Source: Singulisphaera acidiphila DSM 18658 (lineage in GTDB: Bacteria > Planctomycetota > Planctomycetia > Isosphaerales > Isosphaeraceae). From it: DNA of 64,000 nucleotides. Numbering within the stretch: the first letter of the stretch is position 1; the number at the start of each line of letters is the position of its first letter. Of this stretch, positions 10,280 through 18,845 are shown in pieces. The position numbers were made by a program, and so were the translations under genes. The notes below the pieces were generated by a model. It ran no database searches, was not told the DNA's origin, and saw nothing but the letters and a program-made list of their open reading frames with translations. The stretch is taken from the NCBI RefSeq assembly GCF_000242455.2, contig NC_019892.1, forward strand, positions 1,612,001 to 1,676,000. The letters are read 5' to 3'.

Positions 10280-10790
10280 GGTTTTCCGCGAGCTTGACCA
10301 ATGTGAGTACGATCGCACGCGGACTCGGCTCCTGTCACGGGACGCTTGAGGTCGATCCCTTCCCTGGGATCGGCCTGACTTGTTTCCCGAGGCCATCGCC
10401 ACCCCGATTGCCGGTCGGTTCACTTCCAAGTCGAGCTTGCTTTCCCGTTGATCCCACTTGCAAACGGAGACGGGCGCAATACCCCTGCGGTTCCACAGCG
10501 CGCTGCAAGATAGCCGGTGTTAAATTCTTCCACAATGGCATTTTCCTCCGGGCTTTACATCGTTGAGCCGTCAGATCTGGCTCGCAAGTGATTTGGAAGG
10601 AGAAGACCGATCCAAACGTCACGGAGAGTCGGTGCTATCGTCGCCTGGCAATGCCGGTACAATCGAAGCGTGTCCGTAGAGTCGGCGGCCATTTCACCGT
10701 GCTGGCGCTCGACCGGTGAGTGGATCTTCAACCTACTGAGCCGGCTGTTGTGAGGGAGGCCGGTGTTTCGTAATATAAAAGGAGGAGAAT
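10280..10790. other. Divergent intergenic region
   Basis: About 510 bases between the OprP-like porin and the SnoaL-like gene, transcribed away from each other. Part of it may encode an N-terminal extension of the porin if an upstream start (10396 or 10429) is used. No other coding frame or RNA is convincing. Confidence 0.4.
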
Positions 10791-11843
10791 GTGCCGAAAC
10801 GCTTGGAACGACAGAGCGGCGTGAGACGATGGGGCACGCCATTGCTGATGTTCGCCGGCATCGTCATTGGGTTGGTCGCTGTCTCGCGAGCGACCTATCC
10901 GCAAGATGGGCAGAAGTCTCAGACGGCGTCTCCCGCCCCTCCCGGTGAGGCGGAGGTCCGCAGCCTACTCAAAGTGCTGAACAACGCCTACAACAAGGCC
11001 GACGTCAAGGGGCTCGCGGCGAGCTTCACCGAGGATGCCGTACTCATCAACCAGGATGGGGGGGAAGTTCGGGGGCGTGACGCGATCGGCCAGCATTATG
11101 CCGCAGCGTTCGGAACTGGGCCGACCTGCAAGATCTCGGGGGAAGTCGAGGCGATCCGCTTCCTGACCCCCGACGTCGCCTCGGTCGTGGGCCCTTTTCA
11201 ACTTGAGGATGAGGAGGGCGCTGCACTTTCCTCGGGGCGTTACAGCCTCATCGCCGTTCGGAAGGGAGATCGGTGGCTGCTGGCCGAACTTCGTGACGGC
11301 ACGACCTTGACTCCTGAGACGGTGGAAAAGGGAGGGCCGCTCCGAGAGCTCGAATGGCTGGTCGGCGACTGGGTCGACGAGGGCGAAGATGGCAAGGTCG
11401 CGAACACGGTGCGCTGGGACGAGGATCAGAAGTTTCTGGTTCGCAAATACACGGTCCAGATCGATGGCGAACCCGCCAGGAGCGGGACCCAGTGGATCGG
11501 CTGGGATCCGCAGGCGAAGCAAATCCGGTCGTGGGTTTTCGACTCCGAAGGAGGCTTCGGCCAGGGACAATGGACCCGCTCGGGCGACGCCTGGATCGTC
11601 AAGGCGGGCGGGGTCACGGGCGATGGTCTCACGACCTCGGCCACTCAGGTCATCGAGCCGGTCAACAAGGACGCGGTCAAGTTTCAATCCACCGACCGCA
11701 TCGTCGGGGCGGAATTGCTCCCCGATATCGACGAGGTCCTGATGGTTCGAAAGCCACCTGCGACTGATGCCGAGCGGCCCGCGCCCCCTTCGGAGCGAAA
11801 AAGACCGGCCGAAGCACCGGCTCCCGAGAGCGAGCGGCGCTGA
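10791..11843 (+). CDS. Exported SnoaL/NTF2-like (DUF4440-type) protein
   Basis: 350 aa starting at GTG 10791, chosen because AAAGGAGGAG lies seven bases upstream. A membrane segment or signal peptide covers residues about 17-35. Residues about 50-170 look like a SnoaL/DUF4440 cone (LLKVLNNAYNKADVKGLAASF, FTEDAVLINQDG, RGRDAIGQHYAAAF), a fold that binds small ligands or catalyses isomerisation-type reactions. The second half (ELEWLVGDWVDE, TQWIGWDPQAKQIRSWVF) resembles the lipocalin-like region found behind DUF4440 in planctomycete secreted proteins. The C-terminus is a charged Pro/Glu/Arg tail. The substrate is unknown. Confidence 0.75.
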   Translation: MPKRLERQSGVRRWGTPLLMFAGIVIGLVAVSRATYPQDGQKSQTASPAPPGEAEVRSLLKVLNNAYNKADVKGLAASFTEDAVLINQDGGEVRGRDAIGQHYAAAFGTGPTCKISGEVEAIRFLTPDVASVVGPFQLEDEEGAALSSGRYSLIAVRKGDRWLLAELRDGTTLTPETVEKGGPLRELEWLVGDWVDEGEDGKVANTVRWDEDQKFLVRKYTVQIDGEPARSGTQWIGWDPQAKQIRSWVFDSEGGFGQGQWTRSGDAWIVKAGGVTGDGLTTSATQVIEPVNKDAVKFQSTDRIVGAELLPDIDEVLMVRKPPATDAERPAPPSERKRPAEAPAPESERR

Positions 11844-11959
11844 CTTTCGAGCGAGCGCTGTGAATTTGGCGTCCTGGGTTCCAGCCACTCGGCGGCCCTC
11901 GGTTGAACTCGATCTGTCGTGCATCCTGATCCGTAAGCATCCTCGCGAGGGCCGTAGTG

Positions 11960-13876
11960 ATGGGCGCCTTTGGGAAACTGGTCCTGGTTTTCGGCTTCTG
12001 TTTGACTTGCATGCAACCCTCCTATGGGCAGCGTGGGGGCAGTGCGGGGCGATCGGGAGGAGGGGCCGGAGGAGCCCGAGCGGGAGGGGCGCGCCCGGGA
12101 GGCGGAATGACCAGTCCGATGGGCCGCCCGAATGTGTCACGCCCCGCCGGTGGGTACGCGGGGGCAGCCTCCCGGCCCAACCTGGGCGCGGCGAACCGGC
12201 CCGCGCAACGTCCGAGCGCGACGCCCGGATCGACGAACCGACCTGGGACGGGGGGGATCACCCGCCCTACGCCCTTGCCAGGCGGTGGCAACCGCCCTGG
12301 TCTAGGCGGTGGTGGTATCTCGGGACCGGGAGCTGGGAATCGCCCTGGCTCGGGCGAGAATCGTCCCGGGTCTGGGATCAATCGTCCTGGCGTAGGTGAT
12401 TACCGTCCAGGAGCGGGGATCACTCGCCCTGGCTTGGGCGAGAATCGTCCTGGGTCTGGGATCAATCGTCCCGGCATAGGTGATTACCGTCCAGGAGCGG
12501 GGATTAATCGCCCTGGCTTGGGTAACAATCGTCCGGGAACTGGGATCAATCGTCCTGGCGTAGGTGACTATCGCCCCGGCGGGGGGGGCTATCGGCCTGG
12601 ACTTGGTGACAACCTCGGGATTGTCAACCGGCCGAATCAGGGGAACTTCCGCCCTGGCGGAGTTGGGGGAGGGGGAGGCGGTTGGTTCGGCAACAGGAAC
12701 AATATTAACGTCAATGTGAATGTTAACAACGGTTGGGGTGGTGGTCGGTGGCCTGCGCAGGGGTGGGGTTGGGGGCGTCCCAACTCGCACTTTCACGGCC
12801 ATTGGTATCGAGGGAGCTGGGGGCGAAGCCACTTCGGGAGTTGGGTCGGCCCGGTTGGTTGGGGGGTCGGGCCCAGGAGAGGGCCGATCCGCGTTTTCCC
12901 CACCTGGGGCCATGCGAGTCTCGCCGGCTGGGGGCTTGGCCCCTGGGCCAATGGCTGGCTCTACACAGGCTTCACCAACCCGTACTTCGTCGCTCCCGTG
13001 ATCCATTCGACGGTGGTCGTGAATGCGCCTCCGGTTTTTGTTCCGGATTACAGCCGTCCCCTCGACCTGACCAGCATTCCTCCCGAGCCTGAGGGGACCG
13101 AACAGGATGACTCGACGTTCCTGGCCGCACGTGACTCCTTCAAGGCGGGTGATTTCGCACGCGCCTTGAGTCTTACCGACCTGGCGTTGCAACCGTTCCC
13201 CAACGATCCGGTTCTCCACGAATTCCGCGCCCTCTGCCTCTTCGCCCTGGGGCGTTATGACGAGGCGGCGGCCGTACTCTACGCCGTCCTGACGGCCGGC
13301 CCTGGTTGGGACTGGACGACCATGATCGGCCTCTATTCCGACGTCGAGACCTATACCGGTCAGATTCGGGCACTTGAGGCCGCCATCAAGGGGAACACGA
13401 CGACAGCGTCGAAGCGCTTCGTGCTGGCCTACCAGTACATGGTGCAAGGCCATGTCGAGCAGGCACGGCAGCAATTCGAGGAAGTTGTCAAACTCCAGCC
13501 CAAAGACGAATTGGCCGCCCAGTTCGCCAAGCTGCTGGCCCCTCCCGGCGAGACTCCGGCCGTGGCCGAGACGGAGCCGGCGCACCAGCCCTCCCCTCCC
13601 CCGCCGGCCTTGGTCGGCACCTGGAGGGCTAAGCCAACGCCTGATGTAAGTATCGAGCTGAACATCCAAGCCGACGGTCAGTTCGCCTGGGACGTCAACG
13701 CCAACGGTCAGGCCGACTCGATCACTGGCGAGGCCGACTATCTTGACGGGATCTTGACGCTTTCCCAGGCCGAGGCTCCCCCTTTGGTCGGTAAGGTTGT
13801 CAACCTCAGCGAGAAGCAATTCGGCTTCGAGTTGCTCGGTGGTCCGCAGGCCGCGACGATCCCGTTCTCTCGTTGA
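11960..13876 (+). CDS. Secreted Gly/Pro-repeat protein with C-terminal TPR region
   Basis: 638 aa from ATG 11960 (GTG 11957 directly precedes it; GAGGG lies 9 bases upstream). After a signal peptide come about 230 residues of low-complexity sequence with repeated NRPGxG and DYRPGxG units, an NxNVNVNN Asn-rich patch, a Gly/Trp-rich region, then a TPR-like helical region (about residues 385-530: FKAGDFARALSLTDLAL, LHEFRALCLFALGRYDEAAAVLYAVL) and a small C-terminal beta domain (LVGTWRAKPTPDVSIELNI). The layout is common in planctomycete envelope proteins; the function is unknown. A structural or surface role is inferred from the repeats. Confidence 0.75.
   Translation: MGAFGKLVLVFGFCLTCMQPSYGQRGGSAGRSGGGAGGARAGGARPGGGMTSPMGRPNVSRPAGGYAGAASRPNLGAANRPAQRPSATPGSTNRPGTGGITRPTPLPGGGNRPGLGGGGISGPGAGNRPGSGENRPGSGINRPGVGDYRPGAGITRPGLGENRPGSGINRPGIGDYRPGAGINRPGLGNNRPGTGINRPGVGDYRPGGGGYRPGLGDNLGIVNRPNQGNFRPGGVGGGGGGWFGNRNNINVNVNVNNGWGGGRWPAQGWGWGRPNSHFHGHWYRGSWGRSHFGSWVGPVGWGVGPRRGPIRVFPTWGHASLAGWGLGPWANGWLYTGFTNPYFVAPVIHSTVVVNAPPVFVPDYSRPLDLTSIPPEPEGTEQDDSTFLAARDSFKAGDFARALSLTDLALQPFPNDPVLHEFRALCLFALGRYDEAAAVLYAVLTAGPGWDWTTMIGLYSDVETYTGQIRALEAAIKGNTTTASKRFVLAYQYMVQGHVEQARQQFEEVVKLQPKDELAAQFAKLLAPPGETPAVAETEPAHQPSPPPPALVGTWRAKPTPDVSIELNIQADGQFAWDVNANGQADSITGEADYLDGILTLSQAEAPPLVGKVVNLSEKQFGFELLGGPQAATIPFSR
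12353..12604 (+). repeat. 84-bp in-frame tandem repeat, three copies
   Basis: Copies begin at 12353, 12437 and 12521. Each encodes a 28-residue unit built from four NRPG- or DYRPG-type heptads. Copies 1 and 2 are nearly identical; copy 3 is more diverged. The unit is itself composed of 21-bp half-repeats, so slippage or unequal crossing-over could change copy number without shifting the frame. Confidence 0.85.
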
Positions 13877-14750
13877 GCGTCGCGCGGTTCGTGCCCCCTG
13901 ATGTGAATAACTTCTTGGTAGGCCCCTCTTCTGGTGGCCTACCAAGGGGTTACGAATGCGACCGCCTCATCCTGGCGTTGCCAATCCGCTTGCAGGAGCG
14001 CTTGTCATCAAGGTTGTGCTCGCCTCTGGCAGCCCCCTCGGGCGACAATGACCCTATTGCTCGGCCCGGCCTTGGGGGTGAAGACGCCGCGATTTGTCGG
14101 TGGCAAGAACCGATGGATTGGGCCCTTTTTCTTTTGATTTTCTGTCCCGTTTCACAGGGCGGTTGCGTAGTGATGTCAGAGAGCTGTTAAAGCGTGGGTC
14201 CAACAGTGCTGGGTTGGTCGCGGTGAGGAGCATCACGATGGACGGGTCGCGAGCGAGAAGAACCAGGGGGCGGGCACGGCAGGTTTGGTACGCCAGCCAG
14301 AGGCAGCGCCGCTTTGCCCGGTTCCTGGGGTTCCTCCCGGAGTCCGTGGAACTAACCCGAATGTCGAGCAACTTGGCCCGTCCGGCCGCGTCATTTGCTG
14401 CGAGATCGGTCTGAACCTCGGATGTCCCCGCCCGAGCCGATGCCCTGGACAGCCCGGCAAGCCCATTCGCTTACCTCGCCGAGGCTTTCGCCGTCTCCCT
14501 GCTTACCTCGCTCCTGCCAAAGCTTCTCCATCCCTTTGCTTTTTCCCCACAATCGCCCTCCCCTTCCCTTTTTTGGGGATTGAACCGCTCCTGGGGCATC
14601 CTCTGCGGGCAGACAACTTGCCGATTGAGGACTCGTGTAAAGATCGTCGAGGATCGGGACAACGATTCAAGGGCCCGTTCCCTAGAATCCATCCAGATCC
14701 GCGGCGTTTGCCTGCGGCGGACATGTATCGATGCCTTGGAGAATCTGACA
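13877..14750. other. Intergenic region with one strong hairpin
   Basis: About 870 bases without a convincing gene. A perfect 11-bp stem lies at 13914-13924/13936-13946, 38 bases after the preceding stop codon. It has no T tract but may end or stabilise that transcript. The rest has scattered open frames with atypical composition and a pyrimidine-rich stretch at about 14490-14580. Confidence 0.5.
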
Positions 14751-15500
14751 ATGCCTGCCTGGGAAAGCAAGATCGAGGGGAAGGTCGTCGTCATTACCGG
14801 GGCCAGCAGCGGGATCGGCGCGGAGACCGCCCGGCTACTCGCTGCGCACGGAGCCAAGGTCGTCCTGGGGGCTCGCCGCGTCGACCGTTTGGAGAAGCTC
14901 GTCGCCGAGATCCAGGAAGCGGGAGGCCAGGCGCTGGCCCACGCCGTCGACGTAACCCAACGCGAGCAGGTGAAGGCGCTCGTCGACGCGGCCGTCGAGC
15001 ACTTCGGCCGGATCGACGTGATGATCAACAACGCTGGCTACATGCCGCTCTCGCCGCTCGCCGCCGACAAAGTGGACGAGTGGGACCGGACCATCGACGT
15101 CAATATCAAGGGCGTGCTCTACGGCATCTCGGCCGCCCTGCCTCGGTTCCGCGCCCAGGGGAGCGGACACATGATCAACGTGTCGTCTGTTGCCGGCCAT
15201 CTCGTCTTCCCCGGCGCGGCGGTTTACTGCGGGACCAAGTTTGCGGTCCAGGCGATCGCCGAGGGGTTCCGGCAGGAGGCCGGACCGACCATCCGGAGCA
15301 CGATCATCAGCCCCGGTACCGTGGACACCGAGTTGGTCAGCCACATCACGGACGCCCAAATCGCCGAGCAAATCAAGGGGTACATGGCCATCGCGATCCC
15401 GGCCGAGGCGATTGCGCAGGCCATTCTCTACGCCATCCAGCAACCCCCGGCCGTCGACGTCAACGAAATCCTTGTGCGGCCGACTGCCCAGACGTTGTGA
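14751..15500 (+). CDS. Short-chain dehydrogenase/reductase (SDR)
   Basis: 249 aa classical SDR, an NAD(P)-dependent oxidoreductase with a Rossmann fold. Visible: the cofactor motif TGASSGIG (16-23), NNAG (93-96), catalytic Ser in NVSS (145-146), and Tyr-x-x-x-Lys as YCGTK (159-163). ARRVDR after the second beta-strand suggests NADPH preference. The overall pattern resembles the YdfG/serine 3-dehydrogenase-like group (ILVRPTAQ at the C-terminus is typical), but the substrate cannot be told. An in-frame opening extends upstream; ATG 14751 is chosen because the SDR fold begins right after it. Monocistronic. Confidence 0.9.
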   Translation: MPAWESKIEGKVVVITGASSGIGAETARLLAAHGAKVVLGARRVDRLEKLVAEIQEAGGQALAHAVDVTQREQVKALVDAAVEHFGRIDVMINNAGYMPLSPLAADKVDEWDRTIDVNIKGVLYGISAALPRFRAQGSGHMINVSSVAGHLVFPGAAVYCGTKFAVQAIAEGFRQEAGPTIRSTIISPGTVDTELVSHITDAQIAEQIKGYMAIAIPAEAIAQAILYAIQQPPAVDVNEILVRPTAQTL

Positions 15501-15880
15501 ACCGCCGGTCCATTCTCAATCGCCGGAATAGAGCCGATAATCGGCGATGTGCTTGGCCTCCACGCGGACCATTCGCGTCGAGCGCTTGGCGCATCGTCTT
15601 TTCCCACTCCGTCAGCTCGTGCCCGACCTTCGGGGCCCTGGGGAGGGAGACAGCACAATGAATAATGACAAGCCCCTTGGGCTTATCGTTGACAACCCGT
15701 GGAAATGTTAGGTAATGGGTGGGAAGGTTGTGCAAGGATCATCAGCACAACCCTTGTCGACCACCAAATTACACCAGTACTTTGGTAGTACCGGTACGAC
15801 TTGATTGGAGATTTTCAGGCCGTGCTGCTCTCGTCGGCAGATGCACTCAAGACATGGCCGACGAAAATTTTAAAAGACAG
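15501..15880. other. Intergenic region
   Basis: No gene supported. A hairpin with an 8-bp stem (15726-15733 with 15745-15752) lies downstream of both flanking transcripts. An 11-base loop separates the arms and there is no T tract. A GTACCGGTAC palindrome occurs near 15788. Confidence 0.45.
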
Positions 15881-15954
15881 GGTGGATGACGGGATTCGAA
15901 CCCGCGATATCCAGATCCACAATCTGGCGCCTTAACCGCTAGGCCACACCCACC
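15881..15954 (-). tRNA. tRNA-His (anticodon GTG)
   Basis: On the minus strand the sequence folds as a complete cloverleaf. The acceptor stem is GTGGGTG/CATCCAC (one G-U pair), the T arm GCGGG-TTCGAAT-CCCGT and the anticodon loop reads TTGTGGA, so the anticodon is GTG. The extra 5' G (position -1) opposite C73 is the identity element specific to tRNA-His. The 3' CCA is not encoded (the next bases are CTG), so it must be added after transcription. Confidence 0.96.
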
Positions 15955-16356
15955 GTCTGACGAGGAACCTAATATAAAGTTCGCGCAATCCTCCGTCAAG
16001 GTGAGCCGGATGAAACCGAGAAGATTTGGCCTCGAAGGGGGGCCGTTGCCCCGGAGTTCAGCGCCTCATGGAAACGAAGTCGTCAGTGATTTGGGAAATC
16101 ACCTTGACTTGGTCGAGAGCATGGTACATTACCCCCATCAAGGGTGATGGCGGAACGTTCTCCAAAGGGGAGATTTGCACGTGCGGTCTCCCGATGGGAC
16201 TCGTTTTCGCAACCTTCTCCAGAATTCCGGGATTAGGTCTTGACCGGCTGCGATAATCTCTTGACGCGGGATGGGGAGATTGCTGGTATGGGCCGCGTTA
16301 GTTTTTGATCCCGATGGTCGTGAGGCCAAAACGGTCAGGCGCGGGGGTGAGGTGGA
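15955..16356. other. Intergenic region between tRNA-His and the oxidoreductase gene
   Basis: Holds the tRNA promoter. On the plus strand a weak promoter-like pair, TTGACT (16104-16109) and TACATT (16125-16130) at a short 15-base spacing, could serve the oxidoreductase gene. No coding frame in it is persuasive. Confidence 0.35.
15971..15999 (-). promoter_or_regulatory. Sigma-70-type promoter of tRNA-His
   Basis: On the minus strand TTGACG (15994-15999) and TATATT (15971-15976) are separated by exactly 17 bases. Transcription would begin about 10 bases before the mature tRNA 5' end at 15954. This is the best canonical promoter in the window. Confidence 0.75.
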
Positions 16357-17358
16357 ATGGCAAGTTCAGCGCTCAGGATTGGGATCGTGGGATGCGGCCT
16401 CGCGGCTCGTGTCCACCTCGGCCGACTCCTCACCCTTGACGGGGTGCAGGTGGTTGGGTGTGCCGATCCCGACCTCGATGCCGCCAAGGCCCTCGCCGCG
16501 CTCGTTCCCGCCACGGGTACAGGGCCGGCCGCCATTGCCTTTGCCGATCATCGCGACTTGCTCAAGCAGTTGACTCCAGCCGCCTTGGCGATTTTCACGC
16601 CACACCTGGCGCACTACCGCCCGGCCATGGATGCCCTGCAAGCGGATTGCCATCTGTTCATCGAGAAGCCGCTTTCAACCAACGTCCAGGAAGCCGCCGA
16701 TATTGTCGGGCTGGCCCGGGGACGGGGTCGGAAGGTGGGGGTGGGGCATCAGTATCGCTTGCTCCCCAGCCTGGTCGAAGCGCGTCGACGTCTTGGTTCA
16801 GGGGAGATCGGGCCGCTTCGCCTGGTCACGGCAACATTGGCTCAGGATTGGCTGGCCACGCATGTTGGCGCGGAGAATTCTTGGCGATTTGACCCCAAAG
16901 TTGCTGGCGGCGGAATTCTGGCCGATGCCGGAGATCATCTGATCGACGCACTTCTCTGGAGTACAGGGCAGGTGGCGACCGATGTTGCCGCAGTCCAGAA
17001 TCGTCTTGAGTCGGGTCTCGACCTGGTGACTGCGGCGGCCATTCGCTTGGTGGACGGAACGCCGGTGACTTTGGCTGTATCCGGTGTTTCACCGGGTCCG
17101 CTCTTTGAAATCAATTTCTTCGGTGAACGGGGGAAGCTCCGGGCGACCGAGACGACCTTGCTCGAGCAACTTGGCGATGCGCCGGCGCAGACCGTTCCGC
17201 TCGCCGAAGCGACCGAGAGCATTGATGGTAATTTCATAGCGGCCGTCGCGAGCGGCGCGCCTCTATGTTGTCCGGCCGAAGAGGCATTGGACACGGTTCG
17301 ACTCCTGGAGGCGATCGCCCGTTCGGCCGCGACCGGACAGGCCGTTCGACTTGCCTGA
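16357..17358 (+). CDS. Gfo/Idh/MocA family oxidoreductase
   Basis: 333 aa cytoplasmic NAD(P)-dependent dehydrogenase of sugar or cyclitol type. The N-terminal Rossmann motif is GIVGCGLAARVH (residues about 9-20), and the family signature EKPLSTN occurs in the middle (about residue 108), where Lys is catalytic. The C-terminal alpha/beta domain contains the GGGILADAGDHLIDALLW segment (GGG.L.D.G.H..D), typical of the family. GGTGAGGTGG sits just upstream of the ATG. Substrate unknown; planctomycete genomes carry many paralogues. Monocistronic, with a hairpin terminator downstream. Confidence 0.92.
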   Translation: MASSALRIGIVGCGLAARVHLGRLLTLDGVQVVGCADPDLDAAKALAALVPATGTGPAAIAFADHRDLLKQLTPAALAIFTPHLAHYRPAMDALQADCHLFIEKPLSTNVQEAADIVGLARGRGRKVGVGHQYRLLPSLVEARRRLGSGEIGPLRLVTATLAQDWLATHVGAENSWRFDPKVAGGGILADAGDHLIDALLWSTGQVATDVAAVQNRLESGLDLVTAAAIRLVDGTPVTLAVSGVSPGPLFEINFFGERGKLRATETTLLEQLGDAPAQTVPLAEATESIDGNFIAAVASGAPLCCPAEEALDTVRLLEAIARSAATGQAVRLA

Positions 17359-17374
17359 GACGTGGGCCTCGTGG

Positions 17375-17400
17375 TCTCCCTTCTTTTTGAAGGGAGATTT
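17375..17400 (+). terminator. Hairpin terminator after the oxidoreductase gene
   Basis: Perfect 9-bp stem (17375-17383 with 17389-17397) with a T5 loop, followed by TTT. It lies 17 bases after the stop codon. Nearly symmetrical, so it may act on both strands. Confidence 0.6.
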
Positions 17401-17569
17401 GCCCTAACCCTGGATTGTTGCTTGACAATGGCGCTTCGCCTTGACGACGTGTGTGGCTCCGCCCCTACCCTCTGTTTTCGGACGTCGGACGGGCGAGTCG
17501 GCTATTCACTTTGATATTGCGCGGTGTCGGGGATTACCCCGTAGATCTTTAGGACTGAGGACTGACCTC

Positions 17570-17923
17570 ATGTGGGACCGTCTGGTTATGCTCGCGGAAC
17601 TCGAAGAACCAATGATGGGCGAAGCGAAATGGACCGACCGTTTCGCTTCGTCTCCGGCTGCCCGGCACCCCGGCGACGAAGAAGAATTTGACGACGAGGA
17701 AGTCGACGACGAGGACGACGAAATCGACGACGACTTCGACGACGAGGATGATGACCTCGACGACGATTTCGACGACGAGGACGATGACCTCGACGACGAC
17801 ATTGATGACGAGATCGACGGTGAGATCGACGATATCGACGTCGAAGATGAGGATGATGACCTCGACGATGATGAGGACGAGGACCTCGACGATGCCGAGG
17901 ATGATGACCTCGAGGACATCTGA
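17570..17923 (+). CDS. Asp/Glu-rich low-complexity protein
   Basis: 117 aa from ATG 17570, with GAGGA nine bases upstream. The first ~40 residues are ordinary (MWDRLVMLAELEEPMM); residues about 41-117 are almost entirely Asp and Glu with periodic Phe, Leu or Ile. An 11-residue unit, DDDFDDEDDDL, occurs twice in tandem. No signal peptide. The very low pI suggests binding of cations or basic proteins, or a disordered spacer; the function is not known. The frame is open farther upstream to 17441, but that part lacks a ribosome-binding site. Confidence 0.75.
   Translation: MWDRLVMLAELEEPMMGEAKWTDRFASSPAARHPGDEEEFDDEEVDDEDDEIDDDFDDEDDDLDDDFDDEDDDLDDDIDDEIDGEIDDIDVEDEDDDLDDDEDEDLDDAEDDDLEDI
17726..17791 (+). 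repeat. 33-bp tandem repeat in the acidic protein gene
   Basis: Two head-to-tail units (17726-17758 and 17759-17791), each encoding DDDFDDEDDDL with only synonymous differences visible. More degenerate GAC/GAT/GAG repeats continue to the stop codon. Confidence 0.75.
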
Positions 17924-17976
17924 GTCGGCACGCTCGGTTTTCTTCGAGCTCTAGTTTGGGGTCAGCTTCGACGATT

Positions 17977-18007
17977 GGGGCAGGCGCGAATTTCGCGCCC
18001 GCCCCCT
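17977..18007 (+). terminator. Hairpin terminator after the acidic protein gene
   Basis: Long GC-rich stem: 17977-17981 and 17983-17989 pair with 17993-17999 and 18001-18005, with one A-C mismatch and a 3-base loop. It is followed by only a weak pyrimidine tract. It lies 53 bases after the stop. Confidence 0.5.
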
Positions 18008-18238
18008 TCTCTCGAGTGGCCTGGAACGAGAGCCGAATCTCAAATCTCCCGCCTTTTCCCGGCTGCGCCGTGATGGCCTTGGTGATTTCGCCGAACTTCT
18101 CCTTGTTGATTGCACCTTGTTCCGGCTATCCTTAAGTCATTGTCACCGGGGGAATCCGAGGCGCTTGCGACCAGGCCCCGGTTGAGCGATTTCCTTGAGG
18201 ACGCAGACGGTCGGGACCGGGAAGGGAGCATCTCTGCG

Positions 18239-18667
18239 ATGGCCGCACACCAGGATCGACCGAGCGACCCCTCCTCTGAGGGCCCGGCCCCCGAGACCAC
18301 GACTCGGCGGCTTCGCGAGCAGAGCCAACTCGACTTTGAAATTGAATTTCTCGGCCGCGTTCTCGATCGCGATCCGTTCTTTGCTGACGCGCTTCGGGTT
18401 CATGCCAATAACCTGGCCGCCAAGGGACTTTACACACGGGCGCTCCAGATCGACCGCCGCCTGGTTCGGCTGATGCCCGAGCGTTCGATCCCGTGGTACA
18501 ACCTGGCTTGCAGCTACGCGGTGCTCGGAATTACCGATCCGGCCTTCGCCGCGCTTCAACGCGCCCTGGACCTGGGGTATCGCCACCTCGAACACGTGCG
18601 CCGCGACCCGGACTTGAAGTCCCTTCGCCGCGACCCCCGGTTCTCTCGCTTGCTTCGCCGCTACTGA
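18239..18667 (+). CDS. Small TPR-containing protein
   Basis: 142 aa from ATG 18239 (AAGGGAG about 11 bases upstream). No signal peptide. After a polar N-terminal tail there are about two TPR hairpins (FLGRVLDRDPFFADALRVHANNLAAKG and WYNLACSYAVLGITDPAFAALQRALDLG), followed by a conserved cap (HLRRDPDLKSLRRDPRF-like) typical of the 'TPR end-of-group' type. Probably a soluble protein-binding adaptor. It lies 178 bases before the purine nucleoside phosphorylase gene; co-transcription is possible but unproven. Confidence 0.8.
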   Translation: MAAHQDRPSDPSSEGPAPETTTRRLREQSQLDFEIEFLGRVLDRDPFFADALRVHANNLAAKGLYTRALQIDRRLVRLMPERSIPWYNLACSYAVLGITDPAFAALQRALDLGYRHLEHVRRDPDLKSLRRDPRFSRLLRRY

Positions 18668-18845
18668 GTCGTTGGGATAGCGATCTTTCCCCGTTTGAGG
18701 CGGGACGAGACGCGACGTTCTGGTGACGTCCGGCTCATCAACGTCTTCCGGGGAGTCGTCGGGTTGGGGACGACTCGGGTCGGCGTCTCTCGGCCTTCGT
18801 CGAACCTGCCGATCCCGCCGACGCACTCGATCGCCAACACCTATC

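Noticed and set aside
12302..13945. 547-codon minus-strand frame
   Set aside because: Antisense to the Gly/Pro-repeat protein; composition follows from the repeats.
16026..16256. 76-codon plus-strand frame after tRNA-His
   Set aside because: No ribosome-binding site; composition unlike its neighbours.
17506..17931. Poly-Ser minus-strand frame
   Set aside because: It is simply the reverse reading of the GAC/GAT repeats in the acidic protein gene.
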